Assembly: GCA_016704445.1 (NCBI GenBank)
Contig: JADJAE010000011.1
Span: 124,001 to 188,000 of the forward strand
Direction: 5' to 3'
Source: Deltaproteobacteria bacterium
GTDB taxonomy: Bacteria > Myxococcota_A > Polyangia > Polyangiales > Ga0077539
Length of the DNA stretch: 64,000 bases
The notes below the pieces were generated by a model. It was not told where the DNA came from and searched no databases. It was given only the letters and a program-made list of their open reading frames with translations. Numbering within the stretch: position 1 is the first letter of the stretch; each line of letters opens with the position of its first letter. The position numbers were made by a program, and so were the translations under genes. This document shows positions 9,469-16,914 of the stretch, piece after piece.

Positions 9469-9637
9469 GTGAAGTCGTCCTTCCTTCTAGCGCGATGCCC
9501 GAACCTTCCGAGCCCGCTGGCGGACACCTTCGCAAAGGGCCGCGCCGGGTGTCAACGTCCCGGCACTGGCCAAATGGCTGCCTGCATCGCCCGGTTGCGC
9601 GCGCAGTCCCATCGGCGCTATGCCCCGCCGCGCGAAC

Positions 9638-9856
9638 ATGACGGAGCCGACGCCGCGCATCGCGATCGTGGTCAACGGGGAGCCCCGAGAGGTGCCGCAT
9701 GGCCTGACGGTGCGGGGTCTGCTGGAGCACCTCGGCATCGCGGGCCTCGCCGCGGTGGAGCGCAACCGGGTGCTTGTTCCGCGGGCGCAGCAGGGGTCGG
9801 TGCTCGTCGAGCGGGGCGACGCCCTGGAGATCGTCCACCTCGTGGGCGGAGGGTGA
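9638..9856 (+). CDS. thiS: Sulfur carrier protein ThiS
   Basis: ThiS is the ubiquitin-fold carrier that brings thiocarboxylate sulfur to ThiG for thiazole synthesis. The ~72-residue product has the family pattern IVVNGEPREVPHGLTVRGLL, the central AVERNRVLVPR block and ends in the obligatory C-terminal Gly-Gly (IVHLVGGG). The ATG at 9638 fits the family start; an ATG at 9620 adds six residues. It is the first gene of a plus-strand operon with thiG 16 bases downstream. I looked for a TPP riboswitch in the 170 bases upstream and did not find its conserved CTGAGA or CCTGAT blocks. Confidence 0.92.
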   Translation: MTEPTPRIAIVVNGEPREVPHGLTVRGLLEHLGIAGLAAVERNRVLVPRAQQGSVLVERGDALEIVHLVGGG

Positions 9857-9872
9857 AGGGTCATAGGATTCC

Positions 9873-10676
9873 ATGAGTGATGACACGCTGACCATCGGCG
9901 GCCGCAGCTTCGGCTCGCGCCTCTTCGTCGGGACCGGGAAGTACAAGGACGTCGAGGAGACCCGCCTCGCGCTGCGGGCCTCCGGCGCGAGCGTGGTGAC
10001 CGTGGCCGTCCGCCGGGTCGACCTTACCCAGTCGGGTAAAGGGTCGATGTTCGGGATGCTCCGCGAGGAGGGCTTCACGCTGCTGCCCAACACCGCCGGC
10101 TGCTACACCGCCGACGACGCGATCCGCTGCGCGCGGCTGGGTCGCGAGGCGGCGGAGACCGACCTCGTGAAGCTCGAGGTCATCGGCGATCCGAAGACCC
10201 TCTTCCCGGACACCGAAGCGCTCGTCGTCGCGGCCCGGGTGCTGGTGAAGGAGGGCTTCTTCGTGCTGCCCTACACCAACGACGACCCCATCGTGGCGCG
10301 CAAGCTGGTCGAGGCCGGGTGCCCCGCGGTGATGCCCCTCGGCGCGCCCATCGGCTCGGGCCTCGGCATCCGCAACCCGCACAACCTGCGGATCCTGATG
10401 GAGACCGTGAACGTTCCGGTCATCGTCGACGCGGGCGTCGGGACCGCCAGCGACGCCGCCGTGGCGATGGAGCTCGGCGCCGACGGCGTGCTGATGAACA
10501 CCGCCATCGCCCTCGCGAAGAACCCCGTGCAGATGGCCACGGCGATGAAGCTGGGCGTCGAGGCCGGGCGCCTCGCCTTCCTCGCGGGGCGCATGGCGCC
10601 GAAGCTCTACGCCAACGCGAGCTCGCCCCTCACCGGCACCATCGCCCCTTCGGCCGCCCCGCTCTCCATCGAGTGA
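9873..10676 (+). CDS. thiG: Thiazole synthase ThiG
   Basis: ThiG condenses 1-deoxy-D-xylulose 5-phosphate, dehydroglycine and ThiS-thiocarboxylate into the thiamine thiazole. The 267-residue TIM barrel carries the family signatures: FVGTGKYKD near the start, LLPNTAGCYTADDAIRCARL, the Schiff-base Lys in DLVKLEVIGDPKTL, VLPYTNDDP, VMPLGAPIGSGLGIRNP and VDAGVGTASDAAVAMELG. The substrate-supplying ThiO or ThiH is not in this window. The stop overlaps the next start (TGATG), so translation is likely coupled to the small lipoprotein gene that separates thiG from thiE. Confidence 0.96.
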   Translation: MSDDTLTIGGRSFGSRLFVGTGKYKDVEETRLALRASGASVVTVAVRRVDLTQSGKGSMFGMLREEGFTLLPNTAGCYTADDAIRCARLGREAAETDLVKLEVIGDPKTLFPDTEALVVAARVLVKEGFFVLPYTNDDPIVARKLVEAGCPAVMPLGAPIGSGLGIRNPHNLRILMETVNVPVIVDAGVGTASDAAVAMELGADGVLMNTAIALAKNPVQMATAMKLGVEAGRLAFLAGRMAPKLYANASSPLTGTIAPSAAPLSIE

Positions 10677-10939
10677 TGCTCTCGCTGCGTCCGCTGTCGC
10701 TCGTCGCGCTGCTGGCGGCGCCGCTCCAGTGCCCGTCGAGGGCGACCCCGGAGCTGACCCGCGAGGATCGCCCCGACGACGCGCTCTGGGCCCTCGGCGA
10801 GCGCTTCGCCCACGACGGCAACGAGGCCGCGCGGCAGGCGACGTTGCGCTACCTGATCGAGCGCTACCCGAGCTCCCGCTACGGCGTCAGGGCGGCGCTC
10901 GCCCTCGACGGCTCGGTGCCCTCCGACGCCTCGCGATGA
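10676..10939 (+). CDS. Small predicted lipoprotein embedded in the thi operon
   Basis: An 87-residue protein whose start overlaps the thiG stop and whose stop overlaps the thiE start, so it is translationally coupled on both sides. The N-terminus LSLVALLAAPLQC looks like a lipoprotein signal ending in a lipobox Cys. The remaining ~65 residues include RQATLRYLIERYPSSRYGVRAAL, which resembles a single TPR-like helical hairpin of outer-membrane assembly or YbgF-type lipoproteins. I do not recognise a family, and a thiamine role is not evident. The double overlap and retained reading frame argue that the gene is real. Confidence 0.65.
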   Translation: MLSLRPLSLVALLAAPLQCPSRATPELTREDRPDDALWALGERFAHDGNEAARQATLRYLIERYPSSRYGVRAALALDGSVPSDASR

Positions 10940-11562
10940 GCTCGCTGCCGAGGCTCTGGCTCTGCGCGGACCTCGGTGAGCTGGCTCCCGCCGAGCTGGT
11001 CGACCGCGTCGCGAAGGTGCTGGCGACGGGCCCCGCCGTGGTGTGGCTGCGCTCCCCAGCAGGGGCGTCGGCGCGCACCCTGGCGGAGGTGTGCTCGGCG
11101 CTGCGGTGGGTGGTGACCGGGGCGTCGGCGCTGCTGGTGGGCGACCGCGTCGATGTGGCGCTCGCGGTGGGCGCGCAGGGCGTCCACCTCACCGGGCGCA
11201 GCCTCCTCCCCTCGGAGGTGCGACGTATCGCGCTCGCCGCGGGGCGCGCCGACCTGCTGTTGTCTCAGGCCGTGCACGATGAGAGGAGCGTGGACGAGGC
11301 GCGAGGAGCGGTCGATGCGCTGGTGCTCTCTCCCTTCGGCGAGGTCGCTGGCAAGGGCCCGGCGCTCGGCGCCCAGCGCTGGGCAGCGCTTCGCCAGCGG
11401 GCCCCAGGGGTCTTCACCGTGGCGCTCGGAGGGATCATCGACGCGGGCGTCGTCGCGGAGGCGGTGGGCGCGGGCGCCGACGCGGTGGCGGTGCGTCGGG
11501 CGCTGTCTCGCTCGGCGGATCCTGCGGCGGAGTGCGCGGCGCTGCGCCCGGCGATGCCTTGA
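10936..11562 (+). CDS. thiE: Thiamine-phosphate synthase family protein (ThiE/TenI)
   Basis: ThiE joins the thiazole and pyrimidine moieties into thiamine phosphate. The 208-residue product shows the TIM-barrel features of the TMP-TENI family: VVWLRSP near the N-terminus, LLVGDRVDVALAVGAQGVHLTG, LLSQAVHDERSVDEARGAVDAL, VLSPFGEVAGKGPALG in place of the usual P-x-F-x-T-x-x-K loop, and the phosphate-binding VALGGIIDAG…AGADAVAV. The N-terminus is Arg-poor and slightly divergent, so a TenI-like activity cannot be excluded. Position behind thiS-thiG supports ThiE. The start overlaps the previous stop by four bases. Confidence 0.82.
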   Translation: MSSLPRLWLCADLGELAPAELVDRVAKVLATGPAVVWLRSPAGASARTLAEVCSALRWVVTGASALLVGDRVDVALAVGAQGVHLTGRSLLPSEVRRIALAAGRADLLLSQAVHDERSVDEARGAVDALVLSPFGEVAGKGPALGAQRWAALRQRAPGVFTVALGGIIDAGVVAEAVGAGADAVAVRRALSRSADPAAECAALRPAMP

Positions 11563-11597
11563 CCCGTCGGCGGGTTTGGTGCGATCGAACCGCGGCC

Positions 11598-12176
11598 ATG
11601 AACGTGCTGCGCGCCGCCTTCGCCCTGTCGCTGCTGCTCTGCCCCGCCTTCGCGAGCGCGCAGAGCGAGCCGCGGTACCTCCCGCAGATCCGCACCGAGT
11701 TGCAGGCGATGGGCTACGCGGCGCAGTGCGCCCCGGTGAGCGCCGCGGTCGGCACCTGCCGGGTCGAGCATGTGGGCGCTCAGGCGGGCGCTGGGGCCTC
11801 CGCCGGTCGCCGCTTCGCGCTGGTGGTCGAGTACAGCGACGTCACCGACACGGCCTACGTATACCTGAGCCGGTATGCGACGCTGCGGGTCGAGCAGCCC
11901 AACGCCACCACGGCGTTTCGTCGCGTGGCGGAGATGAACTGGGAGATGCTGGTGGGGAAGTTCGAGTGGAGCGCGCCCACCGGCGAGCTCCGGCTCGGCG
12001 CGGTGATGCAGACCGACTCCAACTTCGACCGTCGGGCCTTCCGCGGCGTGGTGCGCTCGCTGCTGCGCCTCGGGGATCGTTACGCGGACGAGGTCGGTCG
12101 GCTGACCGGTGCGCCGGTGGGCGAGGCCCCGGCCGCTGCGACCGGGACCATGGTGCCGGTCGCCCCGACGCCCTGA
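11598..12176 (+). CDS. Secreted YbjN-domain protein
   Basis: A 192-residue protein with a cleavable signal (MNVLRAAFALSLLLCPAFASA, then Gln). The mature part matches the YbjN/T3SS-chaperone-like family: RTELQAMGYAAQ, FALVVEYSDVTDTAYVYLSRYA, a central NATTAFRRVAEMNWEMLVGK block, and GELRLGAVMQTDSNFDRRAF followed by SLLRLGDRYADEV. Family members are usually cytoplasmic and of poorly known function. Here the signal peptide directs it to the envelope. It follows thiE by 35 bases and may be read from the same transcript. Confidence 0.75.
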   Translation: MNVLRAAFALSLLLCPAFASAQSEPRYLPQIRTELQAMGYAAQCAPVSAAVGTCRVEHVGAQAGAGASAGRRFALVVEYSDVTDTAYVYLSRYATLRVEQPNATTAFRRVAEMNWEMLVGKFEWSAPTGELRLGAVMQTDSNFDRRAFRGVVRSLLRLGDRYADEVGRLTGAPVGEAPAAATGTMVPVAPTP

Positions 12177-12187
12177 GGGGGGAACCC

Positions 12188-13072
12188 TTACTGACGGAGC
12201 GGGGCGCGGAAGACGATCAGCCCGTCGCCCGGCCCGAGCATGGGGGCCGGAGCCGCCGCGGCGCCCCACTGCATGGCGCCCTGGTTCTCGGTGAAGGTGA
12301 AGGTGAAGGACTCCCCGCGGGCCAGCCGGGCGCCGAGGTTGGAGGGGATGCGGGGAAGCAACGAGTCGGGCACCAGCAGCGCCGCGGGCACGTCGTTGTC
12401 CCGGCCCGAGGGGACCACCCGGCCGCCGTGCCAGAAGCCCACCGAGAGCTGCACCCGCTCGCGCAGCGTGGAGACGTTGAGGGCCTCGCGGATCGCCTTG
12501 GCTACGCGCCCGTAGGTCATCGCCCCGACGAGCGCGCCCACCACCGGCCCGCCGGTCGTCGCCCGAAGCGGAACCGCAGAGAGCATGTACCCGCGCGCCG
12601 CGGCCCCCTCGGTGGTCACGAGGTCGCCGGTGCACGAGCCCGCCGTGCCCTGCAGCGCCGCTCGCACGCAGGGGAAGCGCTCGCCGATGTCGAGGCCCGG
12701 GATGTAGTCCCGCGCGGGCTCCTGGTCGCCCGCGAGCCCCTTGCCGTCGAGGCCCACCGCCGCGATGAACCACGTCGGGTAGAGCGAGAGCTGCCGGCCC
12801 GCCGCGCTGCGGTCGTCATGCAGGTCGCGGACGCGGTTGCGCACCCGGGCGATGTCGAGCGGCTCGACGATGGCCGCGCCCACCGGCTGCGCCGAGCTCG
12901 CGAGGGCGGCCTGGAGCCCGGAGGTGAGCCGACCGACGGCGCCGAGACCCTCCCGGACGTTCGCCTGCGCGCGGGTGGCCGCGTCACGAGCGACGGCGTC
13001 CCCTCCCCCCTTCGAGCAGCCCAGACCACACAGCACCAGCGCCAAGGACCATCGCGTGTTCATCGGTGTCAT
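12188..13072 (-). CDS. Lipoprotein with Cache-like sensory region
   Basis: About 294 residues with lipoprotein signal WSLALVLCGLGC followed by SKGGGD. The mature region contains a long helix (ATRAQANVREGLGAVGRL) then VRDLHDDRSAA, LYPTWFIAAVGLDGKGLAG, YIPGLDIGERFPCVRAALQG and ARGYMLSAVPLRAT…VGALVGAM. These resemble the helix-plus-PAS-like layout of Cache ligand-binding domains (inference, moderate). I chose the ATG at 13072 because GGAGGG sits 3 bases before it and spaces well to the in-frame ATG at 13063. The gene lies 59 bases downstream of the MacB-like permease and could be the last gene of the efflux operon. Confidence 0.68.
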   Translation of the reverse strand: MTPMNTRWSLALVLCGLGCSKGGGDAVARDAATRAQANVREGLGAVGRLTSGLQAALASSAQPVGAAIVEPLDIARVRNRVRDLHDDRSAAGRQLSLYPTWFIAAVGLDGKGLAGDQEPARDYIPGLDIGERFPCVRAALQGTAGSCTGDLVTTEGAAARGYMLSAVPLRATTGGPVVGALVGAMTYGRVAKAIREALNVSTLRERVQLSVGFWHGGRVVPSGRDNDVPAALLVPDSLLPRIPSNLGARLARGESFTFTFTENQGAMQWGAAAAPAPMLGPGDGLIVFRAPLRQ

Positions 13073-13131
13073 CACCCTCCGGGACACCAGCACCGGGGCG
13101 GTGGTTCCCAGAACTTCGAGTACCACACGCG

Positions 13132-14331
13132 CTACTCGTAGCGGAGCGCTTCCACGGGGTCGAGCCGGGCCGCCCTCCGCGCTGGCACCACGCCGGAGAC
13201 CACGCCAGTCGCGAAGGCGCTGCCGAAGGCGACGGCGGCGATCCAGGGAGAGAGCACCACCGGGACGTCCGGGGCGTACCGGTGCACGAGGAAGATGATC
13301 GTCGCGCCCGTGCCGAGGCCCACCGCCCCGCCGATGGTCGAGATCACCACGCTCTCCAGCAAGAACTGCCACAGGATGTCCCGCTGCGTGGCCCCCACCG
13401 CGCGCCGCACGCCGATCTCCCTGGTGCGCTCCCGCACGCTCACAAGCATGATGTTCATGATCCCGATGCCGCCGACGACCAGGGAGATGGAGGCGATGGC
13501 GAGCAGCACCATGGTCATCGCGCCGGTGATGGCGCCGAAGGTCTTGAGCAGGTCCTCCTGGCTCTGCACCGTGAACGACCGCTCACCGTTGCGCCGACGC
13601 GCCAGCACCTCCTCGATCTCCGCGATGGCCGCGGGGGTCTCCTCCTTGGAGCGCGCCGCCGTCACGAGCTGCGAGATGTGATCGAGGCCGAAGAGGTCCA
13701 TCGCGGCGGTGGCCGGGATGAACACCAGGTCGTCGAGGTCGAAGCCCAGCGAGCGCCCCTTGGGCTCCATCACCCCGATCACCCGGAAGCGCCCCCCGGC
13801 GATGCGCACCGGCTGGCCCAGCGGGCTCTCGTCACCGAAGAGCTCCCGCACCACGCGACGCCCGAGCACCACCACCCTCCGGCGCGACCCGACGTCCTCC
13901 TCGCGCACGAACTCCCCGCTGTCGACGTGCATGTTGCGCAGGTCGCTGAAGGCCGGACCCACGCCGAGCACCATCGTGTCCCGCTGCCGGTTGCGGAAGC
14001 GCACCGTGCCGCCGCCCTGCACCATCGGCGACACGCCCCGGATGGTGGTGCCCTGGCGCTCCAGCGCGTGCGCGTCGTCCATGGTGAGCGGCCGCTCGAG
14101 CCCCTGCGCGGGCGGGCCGAAGCCGCGGGTCTCGGTGCGCCCGGGCACCACGCTCAGCAGGTTGCTGCCGATGCCCGAGAGGGTGTTGTTGAGGTACGCC
14201 CGGGCGCCGTCCCCGACGCTCACCAGCAGCGTGACCGCCAGCACGCCGATCACCACCCCCAGCATCGTGAGCGCCGCCCGCAGCTTGTTGGCGCTGAGCG
14301 CGAGAAGCGCGCTGATCATGTGCTCGAGCAC
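13132..14331 (-). CDS. MacB/FtsX-type ABC transporter permease
   Basis: The 399-residue inner-membrane subunit has one N-terminal transmembrane helix (LTMLGVVIGVLAVTLLVSV), a large periplasmic MacB_PCD domain (from SNLLSVVPGR to FTVQSQEDLLKTFG), then a three-helix FtsX domain with the signature GGIGIMNIMLVSVRERTREI and ending GVVPARRAARLDPVEALRYE. This matches the permease half of tripartite MacAB or LolCDE-like mechanotransmitters. The GTG start at 14331 lies one base past the ATPase stop. With the ATPase and adaptor upstream it forms a complete inner-membrane efflux unit. The outer-membrane TolC partner is not in the window and the substrate is unknown. Confidence 0.93.
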   Translation of the reverse strand: MLEHMISALLALSANKLRAALTMLGVVIGVLAVTLLVSVGDGARAYLNNTLSGIGSNLLSVVPGRTETRGFGPPAQGLERPLTMDDAHALERQGTTIRGVSPMVQGGGTVRFRNRQRDTMVLGVGPAFSDLRNMHVDSGEFVREEDVGSRRRVVVLGRRVVRELFGDESPLGQPVRIAGGRFRVIGVMEPKGRSLGFDLDDLVFIPATAAMDLFGLDHISQLVTAARSKEETPAAIAEIEEVLARRRNGERSFTVQSQEDLLKTFGAITGAMTMVLLAIASISLVVGGIGIMNIMLVSVRERTREIGVRRAVGATQRDILWQFLLESVVISTIGGAVGLGTGATIIFLVHRYAPDVPVVLSPWIAAVAFGSAFATGVVSGVVPARRAARLDPVEALRYE

Positions 14332-14332
14332 G

Positions 14333-15036
<704 letters not shown>

Positions 15037-15040
<4 letters not shown>

Positions 15041-16206
15041 CGCGGCGCCGCGCCGGGCCGGTCGAGGGAGAGCAGCCGCACCGCCGATCCGTCGGCGAGG
15101 CCCTCGATGTTGGCGTTGAGGATCACCTGCTCGCCAGGACGCAGCCCGTCGAGCACCTCGACGGACTCCCAGGTCGCGATGCCCACGCGTACCGCCCTCC
15201 GGCGCGCCGCGCCCGCGCTGATCGTGTAGACCGCGCGGTCGGTGCCGCGCCCCACCACGGCGATCGGGGGGACGAAGATCACGTCGCTCCGGGTCGTCGC
15301 GATCACGTCGGCGTCCGCGCTCATCCCCACGCGCAGCCGCGGGTCTGCCGGGAGCGCCACGCGGATCGCGATCGACCGGTTGCCGCGCGCGTCGGACGTC
15401 ACGCTGGGCGCGATCTCCTGCACGCTCCCGACGATGCGGTCGCCCGGGAAGGCGTCGAGCGAGACCTCCGCGGCCAGGCCCACGGAGACCCGACCGAAGT
15501 CCGCCTCGTCGACGTCGGTGTCCAGGTGCAGCCGCGACACGTCCGCCAGCGTCAGCAGCGGAGCGCCCGGCGCGGTCACCTCGCCCTCCTCCACGGCGGT
15601 CGTGAGCACCATGCCCGCGAAGGGCGCCCTCACCACCGCGCGCCCCATCGCCCCGCGGGTGACGGCCACGTTGGCGACGCCCTGCGCCCGCGCCGCCGCG
15701 GCCGCCAGCACCGCCTGCCGCGCCACCTCCGCCTGCCCCTCCAGCGTCTCGGCCTCCGCGGTGGGCGCGGCGCCCCGGGAGCTGAGCAGCCCCGCCCTCG
15801 CGGCCGTGCGCTGCGCCAGCCTCGCGCTCGCCTCCGCCTGCGATCGTTGGGAGCCCGCCACGGAGACCCCGGTCTCGGCCGCTCGCAGCCGGTCACGCAG
15901 GTCGGCCGTGTCGTAGCTGACCAGCGGCTCACCCGCGGCCACTCGCTCGCCGCGACGGTGATGCAGCCTCACCACGCGCCCGGCGATCTCCGCGCGCAGC
16001 GTGGCCTCCTGCCGCGCCGCGATGCGCCCGGTGGAGACCGACGACACCAGGTCGCGCACGCTCCCTCGACGCACCTGCCAGGCGCGCACGCCGAGGACGT
16101 TGGCCGGACGCCGCCGCTTCCAGACGACGCCGCCCCCGACCGCCACCACCGCGATCAGCAGCCACAGCCACCACCCGCTGCGCTTGCGCTTGAGTCCCTC
16201 AGCCAC
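15037..16206 (-). CDS. Periplasmic adaptor (membrane-fusion) subunit of a MacAB-like efflux system
   Basis: A 389-residue HlyD/RND-type adaptor. It has one N-terminal membrane helix (GWWLWLLIAVVAVGGGVVW), a lipoyl half-motif (TLRAEIAGRVVRLHHRRGERV), a long helical hairpin (AGSQRSQAEASARLAQRTAA to RQAVLAAAAARAQG), the second lipoyl half (VVRAPFAGMVLTTAVEEGEV), then beta-barrel and membrane-proximal domains (VGLAAEVSLDAFPGDRIVG). It starts with GTG and overlaps the HAD gene by eight bases. It would bridge the ABC permease to an outer-membrane channel encoded elsewhere. Confidence 0.93.
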
Positions 16207-16906
16207 CGCTCATCCCCATCGCCCGAAGGACCTCGTCGAGCTCGTCGGGCGACTCGCAGGCCGCGCCGCGCGAGTCCACCTCCAGCACGGCGCCCGAGGG
16301 CATCAGGTCGCGCCCCCGGAAGAGCACCGCGCGCATCCCCGCGGCGCGAGCCCCGAGGTAGTCCGCCGCCCAGGAGTCCCCCACGTGCACCACCTCGGCG
16401 GGGTGGACGCCCAGGCCTTCGGCGGTCCAGTCGAAGATCGCCCGGTCGGGTTTCTCCATCCCCAGCGCTCCGCTGTCGGCCACCACGTCGAAGTCATGGG
16501 TCCAGCCCATCTCGGAGATCAAGCCCGAGAGGCCCCCTTCGGAGTTGGAGATCACCCCCACGGGAATCCCCCTCGCTCGCAGCGCCCGCACCCGCTCGAT
16601 CATCCCTGCGATGGGCCTCCTCCAGAGGTTGCGCTTCGGTTGTTCGATGAAGAGCCACTCCGACAGCGGATCGACGGCCTCGTCCTCTACCCCGGCGCTC
16701 CGCAGCAGCGTGGCCATCAGCAGCACCCATGGGTGCCCCCCGAGGCCCGCGCGGATCGCCTCGTTGTAGCGACGCCACATGGCCGGGCGCGCGTCCTGCA
16801 GCGCCGAGGCGGCCACCGTCACCCCTCGCTCGGCGAGGCGCGAGGCCAGCATCGCCGTGTCGAGCTCCGCGAGGGTCTGCCCGAAATCAAAGGTCACCGC
16901 GCGCAT
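16199..16906 (-). CDS. HAD-superfamily hydrolase
   Basis: A 235-residue haloacid-dehalogenase-fold enzyme. Motif I reads TFDFGQTLAEL: the nucleophile Asp is present but the usual second Asp is Gly, as in YihX-like members. Motif II is ISNSEGG, motif III the Lys in ALGMEKPDRAIFDW, and motif IV VHVGDSWAADYLGARAAGM. A helical cap lies between residues ~20 and 110. It probably dephosphorylates a small sugar or nucleotide phosphate (inference). The start is set at ATG 16906; GTG 16912 is an alternative that abuts the GH31 stop. Its position between a glycosidase and the efflux genes suggests co-transcription rather than a proven shared pathway. Confidence 0.88.
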   Translation of the reverse strand: MRAVTFDFGQTLAELDTAMLASRLAERGVTVAASALQDARPAMWRRYNEAIRAGLGGHPWVLLMATLLRSAGVEDEAVDPLSEWLFIEQPKRNLWRRPIAGMIERVRALRARGIPVGVISNSEGGLSGLISEMGWTHDFDVVADSGALGMEKPDRAIFDWTAEGLGVHPAEVVHVGDSWAADYLGARAAGMRAVLFRGRDLMPSGAVLEVDSRGAACESPDELDEVLRAMGMSGG

Positions 16907-16914
16907 CGGCACAT

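Noticed and set aside
9469..9637. TPP riboswitch upstream of thiS
   Set aside because: The conserved CTGAGA and CCTGAT/GCCAGCG blocks are absent, and the region shows no matching P3/P5 helices by eye.
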